A DNA stretch of 64,000 bases from Nocardioides sp. YR527 (GTDB lineage Bacteria > Actinomycetota > Actinomycetes > Propionibacteriales > Nocardioidaceae), in NCBI RefSeq assembly GCF_900101045.1, contig NZ_FNFN01000002.1:124001-188000 (forward strand), in the 5' to 3' direction. A program made the position numbers and the translations under genes. Shown here piece after piece: positions 1 through 7,998 of the stretch. The stretch's first letter is position 1, and each line of letters starts with the position of its first letter. A model generated the notes under the pieces. That model had not been told where the DNA came from. It ran no database searches and saw only the letters and a program-made list of their open reading frames with translations.

Positions 1-893
1 CCGGGATCACCGGCGCACTGATCGGCGCGACGCTGCTCGGACTGGCGTACGAGATCTACGAGCCCGCCTCCCAGGCGCTGATCGCGGAGTCGGTCGAGGT
101 CGAGCGGCGGCCGCAGGCGTACGGACTCTATGGCGCCGCGATGGCTGTCGCCGGCGTCGCAGCAGGAGCAGTGGCCGCCCTCGTGGGCGGCATCGACCTG
201 CGTCTGCTCTTCGTCGCCGACGCGCTCACCTGTCTGTGCGCCGCGGTGCTCGTCCTCGCCCTCGTTCGGGACACCACGGCTGGGGATGTGCGCCGACAGC
301 GGTCCGGGCCGAGTCCCTGGCGCGATCGCCGACTCCTGACGATGCTCGCGCTCGGCACCGGGTTCGCCTCCGCATGGATCCTGAGCACGATCGCCCTCCC
401 GCTGACCGTCTCCGCCCGCGGGCACGACGCCGCGGCCACCGGCTGGCTGCTCGTGGTCGCCGCGCTGGTCACTATCGCAGGCCAGCGCCTGCTCCGCGGC
501 GCCGCAGCCCGGCCCTTCACGCTCATCCGGGCCGGCCTGGTCCTGATGGCCGTCGGCTTCGCCGTCATCGCGTACGCAGCACCGCTGCCGCTCCTCGCAC
601 TCGGCTCCGCGATCGTGGCCCTCGGTGAGGTCCTTCTCCTGGGACCACCGATCGCGCTCGTGGCCGGCCTGGCTGCCACCGACGGCTCCCGGGCGGGCTA
701 CCTGGCGGCGTACGGGACCTGTTGGGGGATCGCGCAGACGATCGGGCCGATGCTTGCGACCGGCCTGTTGTCGCACGGGGTCCCGACGGTCTGGCTCGCC
801 GCCGCCGGCCTCTGCCTCGGCCTCACGGCCGTCACCGCGCCGGTCGCGGCCGTCTGCTCACCGAGGCGCTGTCCTGAGCCTGTCGAAGGGTGA
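1..893 (+). CDS. MFS transporter, C-terminal part (5' end outside window)
   Basis: The reading frame is open from the first base and ends at the TGA at 891-893; 296 residues are visible and the start lies upstream. The visible part is a run of hydrophobic segments rich in Ala, Leu, Gly and Val with short charged loops, about six to eight membrane helices, as in the second half of a 12-helix major facilitator permease. The substrate cannot be read from this part. The last six residues (PEPVEG) are encoded by the widespread intergenic repeat CCTGAGCCTGTCGAAGGG, so the native C-terminus has probably been replaced by repeat sequence. The gene converges on the ABC transporter operon. Confidence 0.75.
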   Translation, partial: GITGALIGATLLGLAYEIYEPASQALIAESVEVERRPQAYGLYGAAMAVAGVAAGAVAALVGGIDLRLLFVADALTCLCAAVLVLALVRDTTAGDVRRQRSGPSPWRDRRLLTMLALGTGFASAWILSTIALPLTVSARGHDAAATGWLLVVAALVTIAGQRLLRGAAARPFTLIRAGLVLMAVGFAVIAYAAPLPLLALGSAIVALGEVLLLGPPIALVAGLAATDGSRAGYLAAYGTCWGIAQTIGPMLATGLLSHGVPTVWLAAAGLCLGLTAVTAPVAAVCSPRRCPEPVEG

Positions 894-908
894 CTCGGTG
901 AGCAGACG
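851..908. terminator. Inverted repeat between convergent MFS and ABC genes, with a dispersed repeat in the loop
   Basis: Perfect 15-bp arms CGTCTGCTCACCGAG (851-865) and CTCGGTGAGCAGACG (894-908) enclose a 28-nt loop that contains CCTGAGCCTGTCGAAGGG and the MFS stop codon. It lies between two convergent genes, which fits a bidirectional terminator. There is no clear T-run. Confidence 0.55.
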
Positions 909-912
909 CGCC

Positions 913-1668
913 TCAGAGCACCCGGGAGAGGAACGCCTGGGTGCGCTCGTGCTGGGGGTTGCCGAGGACGTCGGCCGGGAGGCCCTCCTCGACGATCACT
1001 CCGCCGTCCATGAAAACGACCTTGTCGGCGACCTCGCGGGCGAAGTTCATCTCGTGGGTCACCACCATCATGGTCATACCCTCGGCAGCCAGGTCCTTCA
1101 TGACGGCCAGAACATCCCCGACGAGCTCGGGGTCCAGAGCGGAGGTCGGCTCGTCGAAGAGCATCATGTCGGGGTTCATCGACAGCGCCCGCGCGATGGC
1201 GACGCGCTGCTGCTGGCCGCCGGAGAGGTGAGCCGGGTAGGCGTCGGCCTTGTCCGAGAGTCCGACCTTCTCCAGGTTGGCCCGAGCTGTCTTCGTGGCC
1301 TCGGCCCGGCCCCGCTTGAGCACCTTCTCCTGAGCGACCGTCAGGTTGCGCAGCACGGTCATGTGCGGGAACAGGTTGAACTGCTGGAAGACCATCCCGA
1401 TCCTGGCGCGCAACGCGTCGACGTCGGCGTCCGGATCCGTGATCTCCTCGCCCTCGACCAGGATCGTGCCGCTGGTCGGCTCCTCGAGCATGTTCACGCA
1501 GCGCAGCAGCGTCGACTTGCCGGACCCGGACGGCCCGATCACGCAGACGACCTCGCCCCGGCCGATGTGGAAGTCGATGCCCTTGAGCACCTCGTTGTCG
1601 CCGAAGTACTTGTGCAGCTGTTGTACGTCGATCGCGGCGGCGCCACGATCGGAGGTCGTCTGGGTCAT
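913..1668 (-). CDS. Amino-acid ABC transporter ATP-binding protein (PAAT family)
   Basis: 251-residue ATPase that powers import of a polar amino acid. Walker [10 protein letters not shown] is at about residues 45-53, the Q-loop FQQFNLFPH near 94-102, the signature LSGGQQQR near 148-155, Walker B with MMLFDE near 168-173, and the switch histidine in VTHEM near 205. Length and spacing match GlnQ/HisP-type ATPases. The ATG start overlaps the stop of the upstream permease by one base (TGATG), so I chose it over longer frames. Last gene of the operon binding protein-permease-ATPase. Glutamine or glutamate is likely but not provable. Confidence 0.93.
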   Translation of the reverse strand: MTQTTSDRGAAAIDVQQLHKYFGDNEVLKGIDFHIGRGEVVCVIGPSGSGKSTLLRCVNMLEEPTSGTILVEGEEITDPDADVDALRARIGMVFQQFNLFPHMTVLRNLTVAQEKVLKRGRAEATKTARANLEKVGLSDKADAYPAHLSGGQQQRVAIARALSMNPDMMLFDEPTSALDPELVGDVLAVMKDLAAEGMTMMVVTHEMNFAREVADKVVFMDGGVIVEEGLPADVLGNPQHERTQAFLSRVL

Positions 1669-2480
1669 CAGCGGGCCTTCCCGGACTTGGCTTCCATGCG
1701 GCGTACGACGATCGAGAGCGGCACCGTGATCAGCAGGTAGCACAGCGCGATGGTGACCATCGGGGTCAGGTTGGCGTTGGCGTTCATGTTCTCGCGACCG
1801 AAGGCTGTCAGCTCGTACTCGTCCAGCGACAGCCCGAGGATGTAGACCAGCGAGGAGTCCTTGGTGAGCAGGATCAGCTCGTTGGTCAGCGGGGGCAGGA
1901 TCACCCTGAATGCCTGCGGGAGCACGATCGTGACCATGGCCCGGGTGTGCGTCATACCGAGGGTGCGCGCCGCCTCGTACTGACCCTTCGGCACCGCCTG
2001 GATGCCGGCCCGGATCGTCTCGGCCATGTAGGCGCCGCCGACCAGACCCAGCGCCAGGGTGACGGTGCTGAGGTTGGACAGCTGGACCCCGAAGGCCAAC
2101 GAGAGCCCGAGCCCGAGCACCAGGAAGACGACCAGCGCCGGCAACCCGCGGAAGAGCTCGATGACGCCGGTGGCGATCCACCGGTACGGACCGACGCTCG
2201 AGAGCCGCATCAGTGCCAGCACCAGTCCCAGTGCCAGCCCGAAGGCGAACCCGCAGGCGGTGTAGATGATCGTGTTCTTGAGCGCGATCACGATGACGTC
2301 GGGGAACAGCTGCGAGGCGATGTCGAGGTCGAGGAAGGCACGCCTGATCTCACCCCAGTCGGCGATCAGCGCGACTACGACGACCAGCAGCACCAGGATG
2401 GCGTACTGGATGTAGCGGGCGAGCGCCGCGCGCTTGCGCGGCGACATCCGCTTCTTGGGAACCACCGCCGCGCTACTCAC
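1668..2480 (-). CDS. Amino-acid ABC transporter permease
   Basis: 270-residue integral membrane protein of the HisM/GlnP family. A basic N-terminus (about residues 1-20) is followed by a strong first helix ([17 protein letters not shown]) and about five membrane helices overall. The cytoplasmic EAA loop that contacts the ATPase is recognisable as [15 protein letters not shown] single permease gene implies a homodimer. I place the start at the GTG at 2478-2480, which gives the classic 4-bp GTGA overlap with the binding-protein stop; an ATG eight codons upstream lies inside the binding-protein gene. Confidence 0.9.
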   Translation of the reverse strand: MSSAAVVPKKRMSPRKRAALARYIQYAILVLLVVVVALIADWGEIRRAFLDLDIASQLFPDVIVIALKNTIIYTACGFAFGLALGLVLALMRLSSVGPYRWIATGVIELFRGLPALVVFLVLGLGLSLAFGVQLSNLSTVTLALGLVGGAYMAETIRAGIQAVPKGQYEAARTLGMTHTRAMVTIVLPQAFRVILPPLTNELILLTKDSSLVYILGLSLDEYELTAFGRENMNANANLTPMVTIALCYLLITVPLSIVVRRMEAKSGKAR

Positions 2481-3268
2481 TGCGCGGCAGCCTCCCCGAA
2501 CCACTTCTTGTAGACCTCGTCGTAGGCGGCCTTGTCGTTGATGCCCTTGTTGAGCACCTCGAGCAGCTTGTCGTTGCCGTTCTTCTTCACCGAGAAGCCG
2601 TACGCCTCACCGGTCTGGAACTCGCTGGTGATCTCCGTGTCGGTGTTCTCCTTGACGAAGTCGTAGAGAAGACCGTTGTCGTTGACACCGGCGTCGGCCT
2701 TGCCGGACTTGACCGCCTGCATCATCAGCGCGGAGTCCTCGAGGGTGATGATCTTGGCGTCCTTCGGGGCGTTCTCCTTGACGTAGTCAGCACCCGTGGT
2801 GGCCTCCTGGACCGCGATGGTCTTGCCAGCGAGGTCGTCGAGCGACGCGTAGCCCGCGCCCTTCTTGGTCATCAGGGCCTGGGTCGCCTCGAAGTAGGGC
2901 TCGGAGAAGTCCATGACCTTCTCGCGCTCCTCGTTGATCGTCATCGCGCCGGCGGCGACGTCACACTTGCCGGAGTTGAGGGCCTCACCGGAGACGATGG
3001 TCTCCCAGCCGATGTTCACGACCTCGGTCTCGAGCTTCTCGGCGTCGGCCGCGATCTTGAGCACGTCGATGTCGAAGCCGACGACCTCGCCGCCCTCGTT
3101 GAACTCGAACGGCTTGTAGGGAAGGTGCGTGCAGATGGTCAGGGTGTCGGCCTTGACCAGCTTCGCACCCGACGTCGAGGTGCCACCCTCGTCGCCGCCT
3201 CCGCAGGCGGCGAGCGCCAGCCCCAGGGCCGGAACGGTCAGGACAGCAGCGAACTTCCGCAGATTCAT
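2477..3268 (-). CDS. Amino-acid ABC transporter substrate-binding lipoprotein
   Basis: 263-residue solute-binding protein of family 3. Signal peptide with lipobox LAAC (Cys22), then a GGGDEGG linker, so it is a membrane-anchored lipoprotein facing the cell wall. Family features are the N-terminal PYKPFEF, VGFDIDVL and the hinge region DVAAGAMTINEEREKVMDFS. First gene of the operon with the permease and ATPase, translationally coupled to the permease. The start at the ATG 3266-3268 gives a normal signal peptide; a GTG three codons further upstream is an alternative. The hairpin at 3301-3328 precedes it. Confidence 0.92.
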   Translation of the reverse strand: MNLRKFAAVLTVPALGLALAACGGGDEGGTSTSGAKLVKADTLTICTHLPYKPFEFNEGGEVVGFDIDVLKIAADAEKLETEVVNIGWETIVSGEALNSGKCDVAAGAMTINEEREKVMDFSEPYFEATQALMTKKGAGYASLDDLAGKTIAVQEATTGADYVKENAPKDAKIITLEDSALMMQAVKSGKADAGVNDNGLLYDFVKENTDTEITSEFQTGEAYGFSVKKNGNDKLLEVLNKGINDKAAYDEVYKKWFGEAAAQ

Positions 3269-3300
3269 GCGGGGCACTCTACGACGCTTTGGACGACGAT

Positions 3301-3328
3301 GGCCCGCCACCCCTCGGGGTGGCGGGCC
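3301..3328 (-). terminator. GC-rich hairpin between rplA and the ABC operon
   Basis: Arms GGCCCGCCACCCC (3301-3313) and GGGGTGGCGGGCC (3316-3328) are perfectly complementary around a 2-nt centre. It lies downstream of rplA and upstream of the binding-protein gene on the same strand, so it probably ends the rplK-rplA transcript. No U-tract follows, which is common for high-GC actinobacterial terminators. Confidence 0.6.
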
Positions 3329-3351
3329 AATCGCGTGAGACCGCCTGTGGA

Positions 3352-3441
3352 TCTCGACCCGCGGTCACGGCTTCACAAGCTCAGCCGTGCGCTCGCTCGA
3401 TCCCTTCGCGTTCTCCCGGCGCAAGCGCCGTGAGAGGCTCA
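3352..3441 (-). repeat. Stop-codon-anchored 3' element behind rplA
   Basis: Read on the minus strand this begins at the rplA stop as TGAGCCT, has a hairpin with TCTC/GAGA and GGCGC/GCGCC arms, then AACGCGAAG and a GATCGAGCG block, a second hairpin (CACGGCT 3366-3372 with AGCCGTG 3383-3389), and ends GGTCGAGA. The same flanks with a different hairpin follow nusG at 6578-6638. Confidence 0.55.
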
Positions 3442-4155
3442 GGCCTCGTCCTCACCCGCGACGTTCTTGACGCGGTTGGGGTCGACCTGGACACCGGGGC
3501 CCATGGTGGTCGAGAGGGTGACCTTCTTCAGGTAGCGGCCCTTGGAGGAGGACGGCTTCAGACGAAGCACCTCCTCGAGAGCAGCGGCGTAGTTCTCAGC
3601 GAGCTGGGCCTCGGAGAAGGAGGCCTTGCCGATGATGAAGTGAAGGTTGGCGTGACGGTCGACCCGGAAGTCGATCTTGCCGCCCTTGATGTCGGTCACG
3701 GCCTTGGCCGGGTCCGGGGTGACGGTGCCGGTCTTCGGGTTCGGCATGAGGCCACGGGGGCCGAGCACGCGGCCGAGGCGGCCGACCTTGCCCATCATGT
3801 CGGGGGTCGCGACGACGGCGTCGAAGTCGAGCCAGCCACCGGAGACCTTCTCGATGAGCTCGTCGCCACCGACGACGTCCGCGCCGGCCTCGCGAGCGGC
3901 CTCGGCCTTGTCCGGAGCAGCGGCGAAGACGATGACGCGCATCGTCTTACCGGTGCCGTGGGGCAGGCTGACGGTGCCGCGCACCATCTGGTCGGCCTTG
4001 CGGGGGTCGACGCCGAGACGCATGACGACGTCAACGGTCTCGTCGAACTTCTTCTTGCTGGAGGACTTGGCGATCTTGATCGCGGCCAGCGGGGCGTACA
4101 GCTCGTTCTTGTCGAACGTCTCCGACGCCGCGCGGTAGGTCTTGCTGCGCTGCAT
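3439..4155 (-). CDS. rplA: 50S ribosomal protein L1
   Basis: 238 residues, the normal length for bacterial L1, which forms the L1 stalk of the large subunit and represses its own operon by binding the mRNA leader. The L1 signature [18 protein letters not shown] is intact, as is the N-terminal MQRSKTYR start region. The start ATG 4153-4155 has a good ribosome-binding site (GAAGGA). It lies 61 bp downstream of rplK in the usual rplK-rplA order. Confidence 0.98.
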   Translation of the reverse strand: MQRSKTYRAASETFDKNELYAPLAAIKIAKSSSKKKFDETVDVVMRLGVDPRKADQMVRGTVSLPHGTGKTMRVIVFAAAPDKAEAAREAGADVVGGDELIEKVSGGWLDFDAVVATPDMMGKVGRLGRVLGPRGLMPNPKTGTVTPDPAKAVTDIKGGKIDFRVDRHANLHFIIGKASFSEAQLAENYAAALEEVLRLKPSSSKGRYLKKVTLSTTMGPGVQVDPNRVKNVAGEDEA

Positions 4156-4216
4156 GGTGATTCCTTCGGTAGTTAAGAGGAGATGTGGTTAGCGAGCCAG
4201 CGCGGCTCTCCCACGG

Positions 4217-4645
4217 TCAGTCGGTGGTGACGCCCATGGAGCGGGCGGTGCCCTCGACGATCTTCATCGCTGCGTCGATGTCGTTGGCGTTGAGGTCGGG
4301 CAGCTTGGTGGTCGCGATCTCGCGCACCTGGTCCTTGGTCAGCTTGCCGACCTTGTCCTTGTGCGGGACGGACGAGCCCTTCTTCAGACCGGCAGCCTTC
4401 TTGATCAGCTCAGCGGCCGGCGGGGTCTTCGTGATGAAGGTGAACGAACGGTCCTCGTAGATGGTGATCTCGACGGGGATGACGTTGCCGCGCATGGACT
4501 CGGTCTGGGCGTTGTACGCCTTGCAGAACTCCATGATGTTGACGCCGTGCGGACCGAGCGCGGTACCGACCGGCGGGGCCGGGGTCGCGGAGCCGGCCTG
4601 CAGCTGCACCTTGACGAGCGCTGCGATCTTCTTCTTCGGAGGCAT
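4217..4645 (-). CDS. rplK: 50S ribosomal protein L11
   Basis: 142 residues, the normal length. The N-terminal domain carries the proline-rich [19 protein letters not shown] segment that contacts the GTPase-associated rRNA, and the C-terminal RNA-binding domain ends GTARSMGV. The ATG at 4643-4645 ([15 protein letters not shown]) is preceded by GAAGGAAGAG. The upstream 210 bp are shared with a divergent gene and contain a small GTTGC-GAGA-GCAAC hairpin (4715-4728) that would lie in the leader; whether it is the L1 operator cannot be judged. The gene is separated from nusG by an inserted 2-kb segment. Confidence 0.98.
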   Translation of the reverse strand: MPPKKKIAALVKVQLQAGSATPAPPVGTALGPHGVNIMEFCKAYNAQTESMRGNVIPVEITIYEDRSFTFITKTPPAAELIKKAAGLKKGSSVPHKDKVGKLTKDQVREIATTKLPDLNANDIDAAMKIVEGTARSMGVTTD

Positions 4646-4800
4646 TCTTGAGATCTCTTCCTTCTCGTGGTCATGACGAAGCCGCTTGTACGTTCGGCCT
4701 CTGCCACCTGCTGTGTTGCTCTCGCAACTGGTCAATTGTCCGCGATCCGCTCGGGTTCACGAAATCAGCGCAGGGCGGCCCACTGAGTGAGACCCCCTGA

Positions 4801-4829
4801 GTGACGGCCACCACTCCCCTTGGCATACT
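4801..4829 (+). promoter_or_regulatory. Candidate promoter of the lytic transglycosylase gene
   Basis: GTGACG (4801-4806) and CATACT (4824-4829) are separated by 17 bp, a fair sigma-70-like match. Transcription would start near 4836, giving a ~20-nt leader with AAAGGGAG at 4845-4852 before the TTG start. Confidence 0.4.
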
Positions 4830-4857
4830 CCCCCAGGGATTTACAAAGGGAGCTCAA

Positions 4858-6051
4858 TTGTTCAACCGACGTCTGTCCATGTTCGCCGCGCTCGTGCCGC
4901 TGGCCGCCCTCTCGGCGGCGTGGACCGCCGCCGCCACCGGCGCCGGGTTCGATCCGGTCGAGCCCGTGACGCTGCCCGGCGGCGAGACCCTGGTGACGTC
5001 GGCGATCGAGCAGCCCGCGAGCGTCACCGAGCCCGCGCCCGCCCAAGGCGCCCGCAAGGGCGCCCGAACCGGCACGATCGCCGTCGCGATGGCGCAGGGA
5101 AGCGACATCCCGATGTCGGCGCTGGCCGCCTATCAGCGTGCGGCCGCCGTCGTCACCACCGCCGACCGGGCCTGCGCCCTCGACTGGACGCTGCTCGCCG
5201 CAGTCGGGATGGTCGAGTCCGACCACGGGCGCCTCAAGAGCAGCCGGCTCGACGACTCGGGCAAGGCCACACCTGCCATCTACGGCCCGGCGCTGACCAC
5301 CGCCTCCGGTGACCCGGCGCCCGACACCGATGCCGGCGCGGTCGACAAGCTCACCAGCGGCGACCGGGCCGTCGGGCCGATGCAGTTCATCCCCTCGACC
5401 TGGCCGCTGGTGGCCGTCGACGGCGACGGCGACGGCGTACGCGACCCGCAGGACATCGACGACGCCGCCCTCGCCGCCGCCGTCTACCTCTGCTCCGGGG
5501 ACGAGGACGTCTCGACCGACGCGGGGAAGCAGACCGCGCTCACCCGCTACAACCGCAGCAAGGCGTACGTCTCCACCGTGCTGAAGATCGCCAAGGGCTA
5601 TGCCGACAGCCCCTACGGCGGTGACGACATCGAGCTCGCCGCCGCGCCCGCGCACTCCGAGGCGAAGTCCGGGCGCCAGGGCCCCAACGCGTCGAAGCGG
5701 GCCGACAAGAAGCCCGGGAACAAGAAGCCCAACGCCACCGCACCGAAGCCGAGCGCCGGCGCCCGGCCGTCGAACGAGCCGAGCCCGACCCCCTCGACGA
5801 GCCCCAGCCCGAGCGCCACCCCGACCGACGACGGCAGCTGGGCCTCGATCCCCGAGCGACGTGCGATCTGTGGTGCCGAGCTGGCCTCCCGCTTCCCCGA
5901 CCTCGCCGCCGGCTGGGACACCAACCGCGCCGTCGACTCCTGCAGCATCCGGCTGCTCGGCAAGACCGTCACCCAGGCCAACGCCGCCGTCCCCGGAGTC
6001 GTCACCGACATCACCGGATACGTCGAATGGCTGATCAAGACGCTGCCGTAG
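4858..6051 (+). CDS. Secreted lytic transglycosylase-like protein (MltB/SLT-type)
   Basis: 397 residues if started at the TTG 4858, which has a strong AAAGGGAG site six bases upstream; a GTG at 4801 lacks one. An N-terminal signal peptide (MFNRRLSMFAALVPLAAL...) is followed by a transglycosylase domain at about 90-245 with LLAAVGMVESDHGR (probable catalytic Glu) and VGPMQFIPSTW. The region near 270-325 is a Lys/Pro/Ser/Thr-rich cell-wall-type linker, then a ~70-residue C-terminal domain with two Cys. It probably cleaves peptidoglycan glycan strands. It is transcribed divergently from rplK and breaks the nusG-rplK junction. Confidence 0.85.
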   Translation: MFNRRLSMFAALVPLAALSAAWTAAATGAGFDPVEPVTLPGGETLVTSAIEQPASVTEPAPAQGARKGARTGTIAVAMAQGSDIPMSALAAYQRAAAVVTTADRACALDWTLLAAVGMVESDHGRLKSSRLDDSGKATPAIYGPALTTASGDPAPDTDAGAVDKLTSGDRAVGPMQFIPSTWPLVAVDGDGDGVRDPQDIDDAALAAAVYLCSGDEDVSTDAGKQTALTRYNRSKAYVSTVLKIAKGYADSPYGGDDIELAAAPAHSEAKSGRQGPNASKRADKKPGNKKPNATAPKPSAGARPSNEPSPTPSTSPSPSATPTDDGSWASIPERRAICGAELASRFPDLAAGWDTNRAVDSCSIRLLGKTVTQANAAVPGVVTDITGYVEWLIKTLP

Positions 6052-6522
6052 CCCCGAGCGATGGTCGAGCGGCGACCCACGCACCGCCTGCCGACTTCCC
6101 CGCATGTGTGCGGTTGTTGCAGCGTCTCCGCAGGTGTGGGCCGTAATTTCCACACACATGAACGGAAGTGCTCAGCCCTGACCGACTTAGGTCGGCCGGC
6201 GATCAGGCTCCTTGGCAGGCAGCACCCGGCTCCGATCCGTCCCCGCACGCGGCAAGAAGGGGCATGGCGAGCGCGGCGAACGACACCGCGATCCGAGTCC
6301 TGATCGGTACGTTCATCGTGGGGCTCACTCTCAATCCGGCGACGACATCGATCGGGGACGAATCGCCACCGATGGGCCGGCCCGAGGCGACGCCCGCCCG
6401 GCAGCGTCTCGGGCAACGTTAAGCGGCATCCGTCTGGTGCCGCATCGGCAAATCAGACGTCCCGCGCCGTCGATAGGTCGAGCGGCTGATCGACACGTTG
6501 CCGCCGAACGTACGAAATCGCG
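6052..6522. other. Intergenic stretch without a convincing gene
   Basis: This 470-bp stretch between the transglycosylase and the nusG terminator has only short frames with atypical composition. Apart from the possible gene remnant at 6424-6512, I see no RNA gene, strong promoter or coding signal. Confidence 0.5.
6424..6512 (+). pseudogene. Possible decayed copy of the transglycosylase 3' end
   Basis: CGGCATCCGTCTGGTG... (from 6424) and GTCGAGCGGCTGATCGACAC (from 6477) resemble the last ~40 codons of the gene at 4858-6051 (CAGCATCCGGCTGCTC... and GTCGAATGGCTGATCAAGAC); the second would read VERLIDTLP against VEWLIKTLP. No frame is open across the fragment. Detected by eye and only partial, so this may be coincidence. 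Confidence 0.25.
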
Positions 6523-6551
6523 GAACGCCCGGGCTTCATGCCCGGGCGTTC
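6523..6551. terminator. Strong hairpin downstream of nusG
   Basis: GAACGCCCGGGC (6523-6534) and GCCCGGGCGTTC (6540-6551) form a perfect 12-bp stem with a TTCAT loop. On the minus strand it follows nusG; short T-rich sequence comes after it on that strand. Confidence 0.7.
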
Positions 6552-6577
6552 GGCGTACTGAGATCTCTCAGGCTGGG

Positions 6578-6638
6578 TCTCGACCCGCTCGACCTCTTCG
6601 CGTTATGACCTGCGACTTCGTCGCAGGTCATAGGCTCA
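6578..6638 (-). repeat. Stop-codon-anchored 3' element behind nusG
   Basis: On the minus strand it starts at the nusG stop as TGAGCC, continues into a perfect 13-bp hairpin (arms 6604-6616 and 6620-6632, TATGACCTGCGAC with its complement), then AACGCGAAGAGGTCGAGCG and ends GGTCGAGA. The flanks match the element behind rplA; the hairpin arms differ but still pair. Confidence 0.55.
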
Positions 6639-7442
6639 GACCTTCTCGATCTGGTTGAACGAGAGCTCGACGGGGGTCTCGCGGCCGAAGATCTCGACGA
6701 GAGCCTTGACGCGCTGGGACTCGGCGTTGAGCTCGGTGATGGTCGCGTGGAGGGTGGCGAAGGGGCCGTCGACGACGGTGACCGAGTCGCCCTCGGCGAA
6801 GTCGACGACCTCGACGGGCTTCTTGGCGGTGCCGGTGGCACCGGAGGCGGCGGTCGCAGCCTCACCGGCGGCGGCAGCCTCGGCCTCGGCCTGGGCGACG
6901 ACGGCGGGGGCGAGCATGTTCTCGACCTCGGTCATCGACAGCGGCACCGGCTGGTGGCTGTGGCCGACGAAACCGGTGACCGACGGGGTGTGGCGTACGG
7001 CCGCCCAGGACTCGTCGGTGAGGTCCATCCGGACCAGCACGTAACCCGGGAGAACGGTGCGCTTGACCATCTTGCGCTGGCCGTTCTTGATCTCCGGGAC
7101 CTCCTCGGTGGGGACCACGATCTCGTGGATGTAGTCCTCCATGTTGAGGGAGACGATGCGGTTCTCCAGGTTGGACTTCACCCGGTTCTCCATGCCGGAG
7201 TAGGTGTGGATCACGAACCAGTCGCCCGGCTTCGCCCACAGCTCGCGGCGGAACGCCTCGAGCGGGTCGTCGTCAGCGGCCTCGGGCGCCTCGCCCTCGA
7301 CGATCTCCTCGAAGGAGTCCTCGGCCTCGGCCGCGTCAGCGGACTCGTCGGCCGCGTCGAACTCGGCCTCTGCAGGTACGTCGGAGGCGGCCTCGGCCGT
7401 CTCGAGGACCTCGGTCTCCTCGGTGTAGTCCTGCTCAGACAC
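6636..7442 (-). CDS. nusG: Transcription termination/antitermination factor NusG
   Basis: 268 residues. The first ~85 residues are an acidic Glu/Ala-rich extension typical of actinobacterial NusG. The NGN domain follows ([20 protein letters not shown]..., [12 protein letters not shown]), then an Ala-rich inter-domain insert and the C-terminal KOW domain ([19 protein letters not shown], ending FNQIEKV). NusG binds RNA polymerase and couples it to Rho or ribosomes. I start it at the GTG 7440-7442, which has GGAGCAGGAC just upstream; longer frames lack a binding site. It follows secE by 62 bp, the conserved order. Confidence 0.96.
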   Translation of the reverse strand: MSEQDYTEETEVLETAEAASDVPAEAEFDAADESADAAEAEDSFEEIVEGEAPEAADDDPLEAFRRELWAKPGDWFVIHTYSGMENRVKSNLENRIVSLNMEDYIHEIVVPTEEVPEIKNGQRKMVKRTVLPGYVLVRMDLTDESWAAVRHTPSVTGFVGHSHQPVPLSMTEVENMLAPAVVAQAEAEAAAAGEAATAASGATGTAKKPVEVVDFAEGDSVTVVDGPFATLHATITELNAESQRVKALVEIFGRETPVELSFNQIEKV

Positions 7443-7504
7443 GTCCTGCTCCAAACCGTTGAATGTGTATTTCGGGTGTGCTCCGCGGGCCGGGGCCCAC
7501 GCGA

Positions 7505-7750
7505 TCACGCGTCGCGGCCGCCGAACACCCAGAACATCAACTTGCCGAACCCGAGGTCAAGGCCCGCGGTGATCGCCATCATGACCAGGACGAAGACCAG
7601 AACCACGACGAAGTACGTCGAGAGCTGCTGCTGCGTCGGCCAGACGACCTTGCGGAGCTCGGCCACGACCTGGCGGTAGAACGTCGGGAGACTGGTGCGC
7701 TTCTCCGTCTTCTTGTCGTTCGGAGTCGGGACTGCCTTGCTGTCCGTCAC
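7505..7750 (-). CDS. secE: Preprotein translocase subunit SecE
   Basis: 81 residues with one membrane helix near the C-terminus ([21 protein letters not shown]) preceded by the conserved amphipathic segment [16 protein letters not shown]. SecE clamps the SecY channel. The GTG start at 7748-7750 (GTG ACG GAC AGC) follows GAGAAGGTGG. It lies between tRNA-Trp and nusG. Confidence 0.95.
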   Translation of the reverse strand: MTDSKAVPTPNDKKTEKRTSLPTFYRQVVAELRKVVWPTQQQLSTYFVVVLVFVLVMMAITAGLDLGFGKLMFWVFGGRDA

Positions 7751-7796
7751 GCCGCCACCTTCTCTCGAAAACGTTTCCATCGCTGGTCCGGCTTTG

Positions 7797-7869
7797 CAGG
7801 GCACGAGGGACTTGAACCCCCAACCTTCGGTTTTGGAGACCGATGCTCTGCCAGTTGAGCTAGTGCCCT
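7797..7869 (-). tRNA. trnW: tRNA-Trp (CCA)
   Basis: 73-nt cloverleaf on the minus strand: acceptor arms AGGGCAC/GTGCCCT, D-arm GCTC/GAGC, anticodon stem TCGGT/ACCGA with loop CTCCAAA (anticodon CCA), T-arm GGGGG-TTCAAGT-CCCTC, discriminator G. CCA is not encoded. tRNA-Trp next to secE is a conserved actinobacterial arrangement. Confidence 0.97.
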
Positions 7870-7998
7870 ACGGAGGTCTGCATCAGACGCGCGGTTGAGG
7901 GCGCGGCTAACCATGTGGGAAGACCACCAACGGTGAGTCTACGCACTGGGCAATGGTGCTTCCAAAACCGGGGTGCGCTGACCCATAGGATTGCTGAC

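Noticed and set aside
4715..4728. GTTGC-GAGA-GCAAC hairpin as the L1 autoregulatory site
   Set aside because: Only five base pairs and no match to 23S rRNA could be judged by eye.
6168..6422. An 84-codon frame between the transglycosylase and nusG
   Set aside because: No ribosome-binding site, mixed composition and no similarity to any protein type I recognise.
7463..7858. A 131-codon plus-strand frame over secE and tRNA-Trp
   Set aside because: It crosses a tRNA gene and the antisense of secE, so it is not coding.
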